DNA of 15,364 bases from CAZEBW01 sp964510205 (GTDB lineage Bacteria; Chloroflexota; Anaerolineae; VGOG01), in the NCBI GenBank assembly GCA_964510205.1, contig CAZEBW010000082.1, forward strand, positions 1-15,364. Reading direction: 5' to 3'. The notes beneath the pieces were generated by a model. It ran no database searches and was not told the origin of the DNA. It was given only the letters and a program-made list of their open reading frames with translations. This document shows, in pieces, positions 9,447 through 15,364 of this stretch. The translations under genes were made by a program, and so were the position numbers. Numbering within the stretch: the first letter of the stretch is position 1; each line of letters opens with the position of its first letter.

Positions 9447-10448
9447 CTAACTGTCGATGCGGGAAAGAAGCCATTCGACTGGTGCGTGCAAGTTGTAAGG
9501 ACGCAACCTGCGGGCGTTGCTTATTCGGTTGTCCTCAGTGATGTTGGGCAACTCTCGATCATCGGTTTCAGTGAGTACACCGATGGACGAGACGGCGAAG
9601 AACCTGTAGTTGTCAGGCTCACAGTACTGCTCAATCTGGATGATGACATCCTCTCCGAGCACTCTGCGGGCCAGTGCTTCGGGGTCCTGGCGATGATCCC
9701 ACATTCCAGTCATGTCTATCTTGCTCAAACAGAATGCGATTCTCTGCGAGACAAACCCGGGTTGATCTCCATGAGCTGCCTCTCGTAAGGACGACAACAG
9801 GTCTAGAGTGTGCAGAAAATACTCAAACATCGTTTCGTCTTCATCTGTGTGTGGCGCCATAAGCACTTTCGACGGATCGAACAAACAGATGATCCCTTGG
9901 CATTGGTTCAGGTACTCAAACGGATTGGGATACACATTAGGGTATCTCTCCTTCATCCCTCCAGGGTTCCTGAACCATTCCCCGCTAGCATCAACGAATC
10001 GCAAAGTATAGCGCGATTGCCGGTCGGGTCTAAACAGATGATAGCTGAATGCCTGAATCAAAGCTGGATCAACCGCAGATGCTTCAGGGAACACCCCCTT
10101 CTTGATCAGGTTCATGTAGGTAGTCTTGACAAACTCTACAGCAGGTCTATCTGCCTGGACATGCCAGTCTGTTTGCTTGGGAAGCTCATGATAGAGCATC
10201 GCTAGGTAGGTTGTCTTGCCAGCCGCAAACGTTCCCCAAATCCCTATTCTAGTTGCAGCCTCGGGGAGTGGTTCTGATGCCCATGGCGGCTGTTCCCTGA
10301 CTTGTGAGTCCGTGCCCGCAGGACGCTGCTGATATTCCCAATCAACATCCTCTGGTTGCGCCTCAATCCGCAGTGGTAAGCGCTCACTGCCTAACTCCGC
10401 TACGCGTGGATGGTCGTTGGTGCTTTCTGTCTCTCGTTCATATATCAT
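9447..10448 (-). CDS. TRAFAC-class P-loop GTPase (DO-GTPase-like)
   Basis: A 333-residue cytosolic GTPase. Residues 1-60 are polar and probably disordered. The P-loop is GTFAAGKT (72-79), preceded by a hydrophobic beta strand (RIGIW). Switch II is FVDASG with D153 and G156 (DxxG). Next come a hydrophobic strand GIICLFDP, SKID (242-245) in the position of the N/TKxD base-recognition motif, and an AVSSIG strand as G5. The C-terminus has the PYN...P..WLL ending that I associate with the conflict-system GTPases called double-GTPases. Only one GTPase core is present. The P-loop spacing and SKID favour a GTPase over an ATPase. A good AGGAGG site lies 6 nt before the ATG. It is followed by the GAP1-like gene after 47 bp, which is the usual pairing. 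Inferred role: a molecular switch that controls assembly or release of the protease or of the membrane vWA component. Confidence 0.85.
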   Translation of the reverse strand: MIYERETESTNDHPRVAELGSERLPLRIEAQPEDVDWEYQQRPAGTDSQVREQPPWASEPLPEAATRIGIWGTFAAGKTTYLAMLYHELPKQTDWHVQADRPAVEFVKTTYMNLIKKGVFPEASAVDPALIQAFSYHLFRPDRQSRYTLRFVDASGEWFRNPGGMKERYPNVYPNPFEYLNQCQGIICLFDPSKVLMAPHTDEDETMFEYFLHTLDLLSSLREAAHGDQPGFVSQRIAFCLSKIDMTGMWDHRQDPEALARRVLGEDVIIQIEQYCEPDNYRFFAVSSIGVLTETDDRELPNITEDNRISNARRLRPYNLHAPVEWLLSRIDS

Positions 10449-10623
10449 CAGTACCTCCTACTGTAATTCCCCATCTGGGATGTTGTGTTATGGGCCAGCA
10501 AGACTGTGGCCCCCAGCGGTGAAATCGATCCCAAACTATTCATTCACTGGACATTATCCGCGGCAAATCGCGGGGGGATTCGCTCCCTCTCACAGAGCGG
10601 GCGCTTATGGATTGAAGGTTTCG
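10449..10623 (-). other. 175-bp gap between the protease and GTPase genes
   Basis: This is the longest gap inside the operon. It contains two short perfect hairpins: GGGCCA/TGGCCC (10492-10497 and 10507-10512, 9-nt loop) and CCGCG/CGCGG (10558-10562 and 10569-10573, 6-nt loop). Neither is followed by a T run on the minus strand, so they are not convincing terminators. I found no good -35/-10 pair. An internal promoter or a processing site is possible but unproven. Confidence 0.4.
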
Positions 10624-13092
10624 TCACAGCGCGCTTTCAAAGTGCACGGGCAATTGAACGCGCCCACCGGGGTCAGCATACACTAAGGTTACGGCCAACG
10701 ATGTTGGCAAGGTATCATCAAGTTGTAACAGAACATCCAGACGTCGTGACTCTCCTTCTCGCATAACTCCCAGCTGCTCTTCATCAAGTGTGTAGCCATT
10801 ACTACCTAGATATGCCGCGACAGCATAAGCTGGCGCGAAACCTTCATTGGATACCCAGTAAGTCCACTGAACTCGATCGTCTTTCGTACTTGGCTTGCCA
10901 GCTTGGATTCTAAGGAGCGGTCCTCTGGCGGTCTTGGCCGCCAGATGCAGGCAACGTTGCACTGCTTCTTCGCTATTGCTCAAGCGTCCAAAGATGTACG
11001 CTGCTTCGCTGAATAACGCCGCTGCCTCACTCGGGCAGTCATACCGATGGGCTTGTGCAGCCTTCTCATAATCACGGGCCGCATCTTCAATCCAGCCCAT
11101 TTGCTGTGCAATGAACGCTGAACATACATAGTTGCGTGCTTCACGAAATGCCCTCTGTGCTTGGACCGGCAGGTTCGCCTTGATCCAGAGTCTGGCCGCT
11201 TCATCCCACAGTTCCATGTCTTCCACTTTGGATGCTGCACTATCAAAATGACCACAATGCCAGGGTAGAGCCACGACTCTGCCGTCCCCATTGGTCACAT
11301 ACAATGTACCTTCACCGTCGGAAACAGGCGATGTAAAGACTGTGTCGCCCAGACTGTAGTCCCACTCCAAGTTGCCATTGCTACCGATAGCATAGATGAC
11401 ACCTGCATTATTGACCACGTAGATCAGCCCTCGCCAAAGCAGCGGCGATGAAGCGATGAAGCTTCCTGCGGAGAACCGCCACACGTTGCGCTGTGTATCA
11501 CTCGGCGCATCTGCGTCTAGGGCATAAAGTACTCCATCGCCACTCGCCACGTATAATAGTTGCTGAGTTGACAGCGGCGCGGCCACAATCTGTGCCCCTG
11601 TGCGGAACTCCCAGCGTAGATCTCCACTGGGATCCAAAGCGTACACAAAGCCGCCCAGATCGACAACATAGAGTAGCTGCCGCCGCTCGTCCGCGCAAAG
11701 AGGGGCGGTGATACCGTGCCGAGCCCGGAAGATGGACTTGACCCTGCTGATGCGGTCCCTTTCAATAGAGTAGACTGTTCCACCGGACATATGTCGATCG
11801 GCGACAAACAGCAGATTTCCGAGGCGGGCGGGACGGGCCCGCAGTCCTGATGAACTAATGGTCGTCCTGCGAAGCACCCGCGCGGATTCTGGGTCGACGA
11901 CAGCAAATCGTCCCTCGCCACTTCTAAGACAGCCAGTACGTATGTCACTGACTACATAGGCCTTGTCGTTAATGACAAGACAAGCTGCTTTGAGGGCACC
12001 GCCAATCGTCACAGAGGCCGCGACAGCACCTGTCTCAGTCTCAAGGATATATAGATTGCCATCACGGCCTGGGACCAATAGGCGATCGCCCACCAATGAG
12101 AGATCGGAAGTCACATTGGCAGGGATGCTTTGATCCCAATCCACCATGCCGCTACTTCGCGACAAGGCTAGTATCTGACCGGACACAGTAGCAATGTACA
12201 GATGCTTCTCGTTCAGCACAGGTGTCCCACGAATAGATGCACCAGTGTCAGTAGCCCACGAATCGGATAGGGTCTTTGGCGACACCAGCAAAGCGGGCCG
12301 TTTCCACTCTTGGAGCAGTGCTTCTCGTGTGGCCGCAGCTTGCTCATAGGCAGAAGCCAGACGATCATCTCGAGTAGCAGTCTGGGTGTGCAAGGCCCGT
12401 ATTCTTATGTGCTTGTTGAACAACTCGCACTCTTCTCGGTCTTGTGGCAGTCGAGGGTACTGCTCTCGTAGTCCAGGCCAGACATCCCAGACAGCCTGCA
12501 TCGGTCGAGCAAATGCCAGGTTGGTATCCGTATTCCATCTGGTCTTATTCCCAATCGCGACTATACCCACGACTCGCATCAGATCAGGCACCACCACAGG
12601 CGCCCCACTCATGCCCTTTTCAACCTCATCTGAGTACAGCTGCAATAACTGCTCCTCAGGGCCCCCTTCGCTTTCAGGTGCCTCGATCAACCCACGAATG
12701 GTCCCGCCAGCGCGCAGTCCTCTGTAACCGTGTTTGGCCTTTCGGAAGCCCAGACTCACAAATCGACACCCAGAGAAGGAAAACAGGCTTGGCCTTAGAA
12801 GATGTACCCCATGCGGGGGAGGCTCAAGCAACCGCAGCATTGCCACATCCCTGATTGGGTCGCACGCATCCTGCAACACCTTTGCATCTCTTGTCACTTG
12901 AGTCGCTGGAAAATACACCTCTAGGATGGTCTGTCTCAAACTGCCTGTCTTTCGAGTCCCCACCACGTGAAAGCAGGTAACGACATGCAGATTGTCTTGA
13001 TGACCTATCAGAAAACCTGTGCCCAACCAGCTGCCTGATATATCCGGTTGCTTGATACCAACTACAAATCCACTCAAATCTGGATCATACAT
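10624..13092 (-). CDS. Cytosolic trypsin-fold serine protease fused to PQQ-type beta-propeller and helical repeats
   Basis: An 822-residue protein with no signal peptide. Residues about 8-205 form a trypsin/DegP-fold protease with the triad in order: H42 (TCFHVV), D82 (RDVAMLRL) and S162 in GMSGAP. A helical linker covers about 215-265. Residues about 275-610 form a PQQ-like beta-propeller with repeated blades of the type LYIATVSGQILAL, LYVVDLGGFVYALDP, LYVASGDGVLYALDA, IYVVNNAGVIYAIG and LYVTNGDGRVVAL. Residues about 625-720 are TPR-like helical hairpins (DEAARLW, AARDYEKAAQAH, AAALFSEAAYIF). A final beta-rich Ig-like segment (about 724-822) closes the protein. Many propellers of this family are periplasmic, so a cytosolic one on a protease suggests protein or ligand sensing rather than PQQ redox chemistry. 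The ATG at 13092 has GGAG and AGGA upstream. It starts 24 bp after the Trypco1 gene, a known pairing for trypsin-like proteases of conflict systems. Likely the effector or the activating protease of the operon. Confidence 0.92.
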   Translation of the reverse strand: MYDPDLSGFVVGIKQPDISGSWLGTGFLIGHQDNLHVVTCFHVVGTRKTGSLRQTILEVYFPATQVTRDAKVLQDACDPIRDVAMLRLLEPPPHGVHLLRPSLFSFSGCRFVSLGFRKAKHGYRGLRAGGTIRGLIEAPESEGGPEEQLLQLYSDEVEKGMSGAPVVVPDLMRVVGIVAIGNKTRWNTDTNLAFARPMQAVWDVWPGLREQYPRLPQDREECELFNKHIRIRALHTQTATRDDRLASAYEQAAATREALLQEWKRPALLVSPKTLSDSWATDTGASIRGTPVLNEKHLYIATVSGQILALSRSSGMVDWDQSIPANVTSDLSLVGDRLLVPGRDGNLYILETETGAVAASVTIGGALKAACLVINDKAYVVSDIRTGCLRSGEGRFAVVDPESARVLRRTTISSSGLRARPARLGNLLFVADRHMSGGTVYSIERDRISRVKSIFRARHGITAPLCADERRQLLYVVDLGGFVYALDPSGDLRWEFRTGAQIVAAPLSTQQLLYVASGDGVLYALDADAPSDTQRNVWRFSAGSFIASSPLLWRGLIYVVNNAGVIYAIGSNGNLEWDYSLGDTVFTSPVSDGEGTLYVTNGDGRVVALPWHCGHFDSAASKVEDMELWDEAARLWIKANLPVQAQRAFREARNYVCSAFIAQQMGWIEDAARDYEKAAQAHRYDCPSEAAALFSEAAYIFGRLSNSEEAVQRCLHLAAKTARGPLLRIQAGKPSTKDDRVQWTYWVSNEGFAPAYAVAAYLGSNGYTLDEEQLGVMREGESRRLDVLLQLDDTLPTSLAVTLVYADPGGRVQLPVHFESAL

Positions 13093-13116
13093 TGATCCTG
13101 CTCCGAGTTCCGAAAC

Positions 13117-13446
13117 TCAGTTGGGCGTCTCCGTGTCTTCCAGCTTCCAAGTGAGGGTTACTTTGAAGTGTGCTTCTGAAGCAGTCCGGGCTACCACCAC
13201 TCCGACTTCTCCCTCGACCGCCAGCCCGTATTCCAGCTCTACTTCTTGAGGGAGGAGCGACTTATCCAGTGCGTTTATACCATCAAGGAAAGAGCCCGAC
13301 AGTATCCGAATCGTGTCCATTACTTCATCAAAGGTGCTGTCAATACGCTGCTTCAGTGTCTCTCCCCAGACCTCCTCTAGTCCTTCCTCCGGCAGCACTT
13401 CTATCAAGATAGTACCATAGTCTCCAACTTCCATTTCGAAGTACAT
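13117..13446 (-). CDS. Trypco1-like (trypsin-co-occurring domain) small protein
   Basis: A small acidic protein of 109 residues, first gene of the operon. It has an N-terminal beta strand pair (YFEMEVGDYGTILIEV), a central amphipathic helix (about 25-55, with TFDEVMDTIRILSG), and a C-terminal beta hairpin ending FKVTLTWKLED. This size and order fit the trypsin-co-occurring domain 1 (Trypco1) family, which is found beside trypsin-like proteases in bacterial conflict systems; here such a protease follows 24 bp downstream. It may hold the protease inactive or link it to an activator (inference). An ATG 6 bases further upstream (13452) gives two extra residues, but the AAGGAGG at 13453-13459 directly abuts it, leaving no spacer. 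The ATG at 13446 has the normal 6-nt spacing and is preferred. Confidence 0.8.
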   Translation of the reverse strand: MYFEMEVGDYGTILIEVLPEEGLEEVWGETLKQRIDSTFDEVMDTIRILSGSFLDGINALDKSLLPQEVELEYGLAVEGEVGVVVARTASEAHFKVTLTWKLEDTETPN

Positions 13447-13452
13447 TCTCAT

Positions 13453-13459
13453 CCTCCTT
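13453..13459 (-). promoter_or_regulatory. Shine-Dalgarno site that decides the Trypco1 start
   Basis: The minus strand reads AAGGAGG, a perfect anti-16S match. It touches the ATG at 13452 but stands 6 nt from the ATG at 13446, so the second ATG is the likely start. Confidence 0.8.
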
Positions 13460-13465
13460 GCATAA

Positions 13466-13482
13466 CTGATAGACTATCTCAG
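13466..13482. promoter_or_regulatory. Operator-like palindrome ahead of the operon
   Basis: The plus strand has a perfect GATAG-A-CTATC inverted repeat (13468-13478), flanked by CTGA and TCAG that pair with one base of offset. It begins 6 bp upstream of the Shine-Dalgarno site, where a repressor could block transcription, and it overlaps the weak TATCAG -10 candidate. In RNA it could also form a small hairpin near the ribosome site. Its function is inferred from position and symmetry only. Confidence 0.4.
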
Positions 13483-14106
13483 GCTGTCCACAATTTGGGC
13501 TCATGTAATCTACGTCTGGTCTGTCTTCAGAAGCTATAGCTCAGAACCCTGGTAGTGGGTCTGTGGGGTAGGAAGCCAAGTAAATGCATGTCTACGTCAT
13601 AGCATGACCTGCTACAACAGCACAATCAAAAGCTACTGATTCTTGTTTCGGAAGCCCCGGTATTAGCTCCCGCGGGATCTGAAGACCGGCAAAGGCTGCC
13701 AGTTGGCTAAATCGTTCTTCCGACACTGGGGGACTCAGCAAGGAGGTCAAGGTGCCCAAATACGGTCTAGAAGCGCTGAGACTGCGTCCCATTTGCCCAG
13801 GAAGTGGCTTTGTCTTGCAGTTGATTCTAAATCTGTCTCCCGGCGCGACCAAGCGAGGCGAAACAGAACTGAAACAGCCGCAGCGGAGCGAGCACCTTCT
13901 TGATTGCTAAACACATTGTACTATATTTCAACTGGTCTGGCAATTCCGGAAAGCCGCCTGCGCAGTTAATGCAGGCAGCGCTACTTGAAAGGAAGTTTGG
14001 TGTCAAACAGGTATTCACACAAGATGAGCGTTCAGCATCCCGGTCAACTCTGTGGTCCACCGTACCTTTTGGCCCGCGGCTACACCGCAGCCTCTCTGGA
14101 AAAGTA

Positions 14107-14992
14107 CTAACCGCACAAAGCGATTCGATCCACGGCCATCTGCAAATCTTGCTGGCTTGGGGTGGTGTAAATCCTGGTGGTGTTGAGATTCTTGTGGCCC
14201 AGGATGGTGGCCACCTGATCCAAGGGCACGCCGGCGTCAATGAGGTTCTTGCCACACGCATGGCGAAGGGTGTGAGGAGTGACGTTCTCCAGGCGCGCGT
14301 TGTAAGCGTACTTCCCCACCAAGTACTGAATTCCCCACGGCTTGAGCCTCTCCCCACGCTTGCCCACAAATACGTATTCGCGGTCAACGCTAGGTCTCTC
14401 ACTTAGATAGGCAGATAGAGCGACGCGCACGTCAGCGTTAAGGGGTACCGCTCGCTCTATGCTTGGTACCCTTCCCTCGCCGCACGGTGACGCTGCCCTT
14501 GCGCTGGCCGATCTTCAGGTCAGAAAGCCGCAAGTTCGACACCTCGCTCACCCGCAGGCCTACGTGAAGCAAGGCCATGACAAGCGCCAGATCGCGGGCG
14601 TTGTTTTCCTTCTGCACCGTCCGTATCAGAGCATGCTGCTCCCTCTTGGTCAGCCACTTGGGGGCAAGGGTGACCTCACCCACCTGCGATATGTGCTGAC
14701 TGGGATCGGCTTCAATCAGACCCTGTTCTACGGACCAGCGGCAGAAGGCAGAGATAGACGAGAGCTTGCGGTTGATGGTCGCCGGCTTGGCTTCCTGCAC
14801 GGTGAGCAAATAGGACTTGTACTCCCGGAGATCAATAGGTGTGATGGATGCTGGCGCGAATCTGTCTCCATTGGTACCCTCAAACCATTGACCGAACAGC
14901 TTTAGGTCTCGTATGTAGACTTTGAGGGTGTTGGGGCTAAGATCCCTCAGGGCCAGACTGCGCTCGAATTGGTCCAGGTTATTGTATGTCAT
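14107..14992 (-). pseudogene. Tyrosine recombinase (phage integrase/Xer family), frameshifted
   Basis: Two minus-strand frames together make one tyrosine recombinase of about 295 residues, a normal length for Xer-like enzymes. The first part (14438-14992, 184 residues) has the SAM-like core-binding domain (SPNTLKVYIRDLKLF, ATINRKLSSISAFCRW) and the start of the catalytic domain with HVGLRVSEV (catalytic Arg, R147) and the lysine hairpin RRGKGTK. The second part, in the next frame, continues at ERAVPLNADVR and carries HTLRH (His and Arg), LGHK (second His) and the nucleophile Tyr in TTRIYT. All catalytic residues are present, but split by one extra base around 14456-14462. Removing one base there restores KGTKHERAVPLNADVR. 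It is thus recently inactivated, a sequencing error, or possibly expressed by frameshifting. The ATG at 14992 has only a weak ATAGGT directly before it. It most likely moved the neighbouring DNA or a mobile element (inference). Confidence 0.85.
14456..14462 (-). other. Frameshift point in the recombinase
   Basis: Frame 1 reads KGTKHR and then runs into TAA at 14438-14440. The adjacent frame reads ERAVPLNADVR and continues the conserved fold. Shifting the frame by one base within this stretch joins them. There is no long homopolymer or classical slippery heptamer here, which argues against programmed frameshifting. Confidence 0.7.
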
Positions 14993-15027
14993 ACCTATAT
15001 GTATTGACCCAACTTCACTTCCTGAAG

Positions 15028-15055
15028 ATTATGCGGGAAAAATTCCCCATCTTAA
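15028..15055. repeat. Inverted element, copy 1 (ATTATGCGGG type)
   Basis: The left arm ATTATGCGGGAA and the right arm TTCCCCATCTTAA surround an A-rich centre, with GGGAA-AAA-TTCCC as a perfect core. The left arm repeats in copy 2, 46 bp away. This copy falls within the predicted 5' leader of the recombinase mRNA. Confidence 0.65.
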
Positions 15056-15063
15056 CTACCCTT

Positions 15064-15092
15064 ATTGTACCACATTATGCGGGGTAAATCAA
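15064..15092 (-). promoter_or_regulatory. Predicted sigma70-type promoter of the recombinase
   Basis: On the minus strand the -35 is TTGATT (15087-15092) and the -10 is TACAAT (15064-15069), with an ideal 17-bp spacer. The start of transcription would be near 15057, leaving a leader of about 65 nt before the ATG at 14992. The left arm of inverted element copy 2 lies in the spacer, so a protein bound to that element would block the promoter. Confidence 0.65.
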
Positions 15093-15110
15093 GCTCTTTC
15101 CCCACATAAC
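15074..15110. repeat. Inverted element, copy 2 (candidate recombinase-binding site)
   Basis: The arms TTATGCGGGG (15075-15084) and CCCCACATAA (15100-15109) are inverted copies with one mismatch, separated by 15 bp. Two roughly 10-bp inverted arms around a short centre is the usual plan of a tyrosine-recombinase core site. It overlaps the predicted promoter. Confidence 0.6.
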
Positions 15111-15364
15111 AGCAATTCTTAATATGGCGACTTTTGCGGGATAGCATGTCAAACTTAAGCCTTTTCCGGCAGGGTCTCGCCCACTTTGCCACTGTTTTGG
15201 GAGATTATAGGGGAAACGACATGGCAAACTGGGTCATATTGAGAATTGCTGATCGCGGGGCTGGGTGACGACAAGTCGAGATATTCTCTTAGCTCTCGTC
15301 TTCTACTGGGTGCAAGCGCACACCTCCACTGTAGTTGAGCATGCACAGGATGAACCGAGGCCGC

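Larger units (their letters stand above)
13453..14106. other. Gene-poor region upstream of the operon, presumed to hold its promoter
   Basis: About 650 bp between the recombinase remnant and the Trypco1 gene. The open frames here lack ribosome sites and familiar protein patterns. One minus-strand frame near 13592-13852 would use TTG with no Shine-Dalgarno site and is not accepted. Two small palindromes are visible: GATAG-A-CTATC at 13468-13478 and GTCAT-AGC-ATGAC at 13596-13608. No strong promoter pair stands out; the best near the gene is TTGTGG (13488-13493) and TATCAG (13466-13471), 16 bp apart, which is weak. The operon promoter most likely lies here, perhaps needing an activator or an alternative sigma factor. 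Confidence 0.45.
14993..15364. other. Recombinase leader and upstream DNA
   Basis: This 372-bp stretch holds no convincing gene. A 63-residue minus-strand frame at 15155-15346 has no recognisable pattern and is not accepted. The half nearest the recombinase carries its promoter and repeated inverted elements. Further up are a diverged element ATTATAGGGGAAA (15204-15216), a TTTTGCGGGATAG (15132-15144), and a spaced direct repeat CATGTCAAACT (15145-15155) and CATGGCAAACT (15220-15230). Confidence 0.5.

Noticed and set aside
10492..10512. GGGCCA/TGGCCC hairpin as a transcription terminator after the protease gene
   Set aside because: No T run follows on the minus strand, so it does not match an intrinsic terminator.
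13466..13493. TTGTGG/TATCAG as the operon promoter
   Set aside because: Only 3 and 4 of 6 consensus bases with a 16-bp spacer; too weak to list as a promoter, though mentioned with the region.
13592..13852. Minus-strand open frame of 86 residues in the gap upstream of Trypco1
   Set aside because: It needs a TTG start without a Shine-Dalgarno site, its upstream in-frame extension is Cys/Ser/Arg-rich and unlike a protein, and no family pattern is visible.
13900..14406. Plus-strand open frame of 168 residues
   Set aside because: It lies opposite the recombinase C-terminal half and has no own pattern; it is an antisense shadow.
15155..15346. Minus-strand open frame of 63 residues at the window's right edge
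   Set aside because: No recognisable motif, no clear ribosome site, and it overlaps the repeat-bearing region.
1..15364. CRISPR array, tRNA or rRNA genes
   Set aside because: I saw no regularly spaced repeat array and no tRNA or rRNA signature on either strand.

Overview
The window holds one large gene cluster, all on the minus strand, read from about 13.45 kb down to position 73. A broken tyrosine recombinase and its leader lie just upstream in the same orientation. The organism cannot be named from sequence. Codon use is mixed with roughly balanced G+C, Shine-Dalgarno sites of the AAGGAGG type are present, and the protein set (eukaryote-like Ser/Thr kinase fused to an FGE-like domain, trypsin fused to a PQQ-type propeller, Trypco1, GAP1) suits an environmental bacterium of complex lifestyle. 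Chloroflexota is a guess only.

Layout in transcription order: a region with recombinase-site-like repeats and a good sigma70-type promoter (14993-15364); a tyrosine recombinase split by a +1 frameshift (14107-14992); about 650 bp without a convincing gene but with small palindromes (13453-14106); then six genes with short gaps. These are a Trypco1-like small protein (13117-13446), a cytosolic trypsin-fold protease fused to a beta-propeller, helical repeats and an Ig-like tail (10624-13092), a TRAFAC-class P-loop GTPase (9447-10448), a 1532-residue GAP1-like protein (4801-9399), a secreted and membrane-anchored vWA protein with four Ig-like repeats (1890-4739), and a Ser/Thr kinase fused to an FGE-sulfatase-fold domain (73-1842).

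The GTPase, GAP1 and vWA families and the trypsin/Trypco1 pair are known from comparative-genomic work on bacterial NTP-dependent conflict (defence-like) systems. Combined in one operon they suggest a membrane-to-cytosol signalling device. In this inferred model the vWA ectodomain senses or binds something outside, the GTPase and GAP1 act as a nucleotide switch and scaffold, the kinase adds phosphorylation control, and the trypsin-propeller protein is the likely effector. No nuclease, TIR, NTase or pore-forming effector is visible, so the protease is the best effector candidate. The cluster may continue past position 1. The adjacent recombinase fits a mobile or accessory location.
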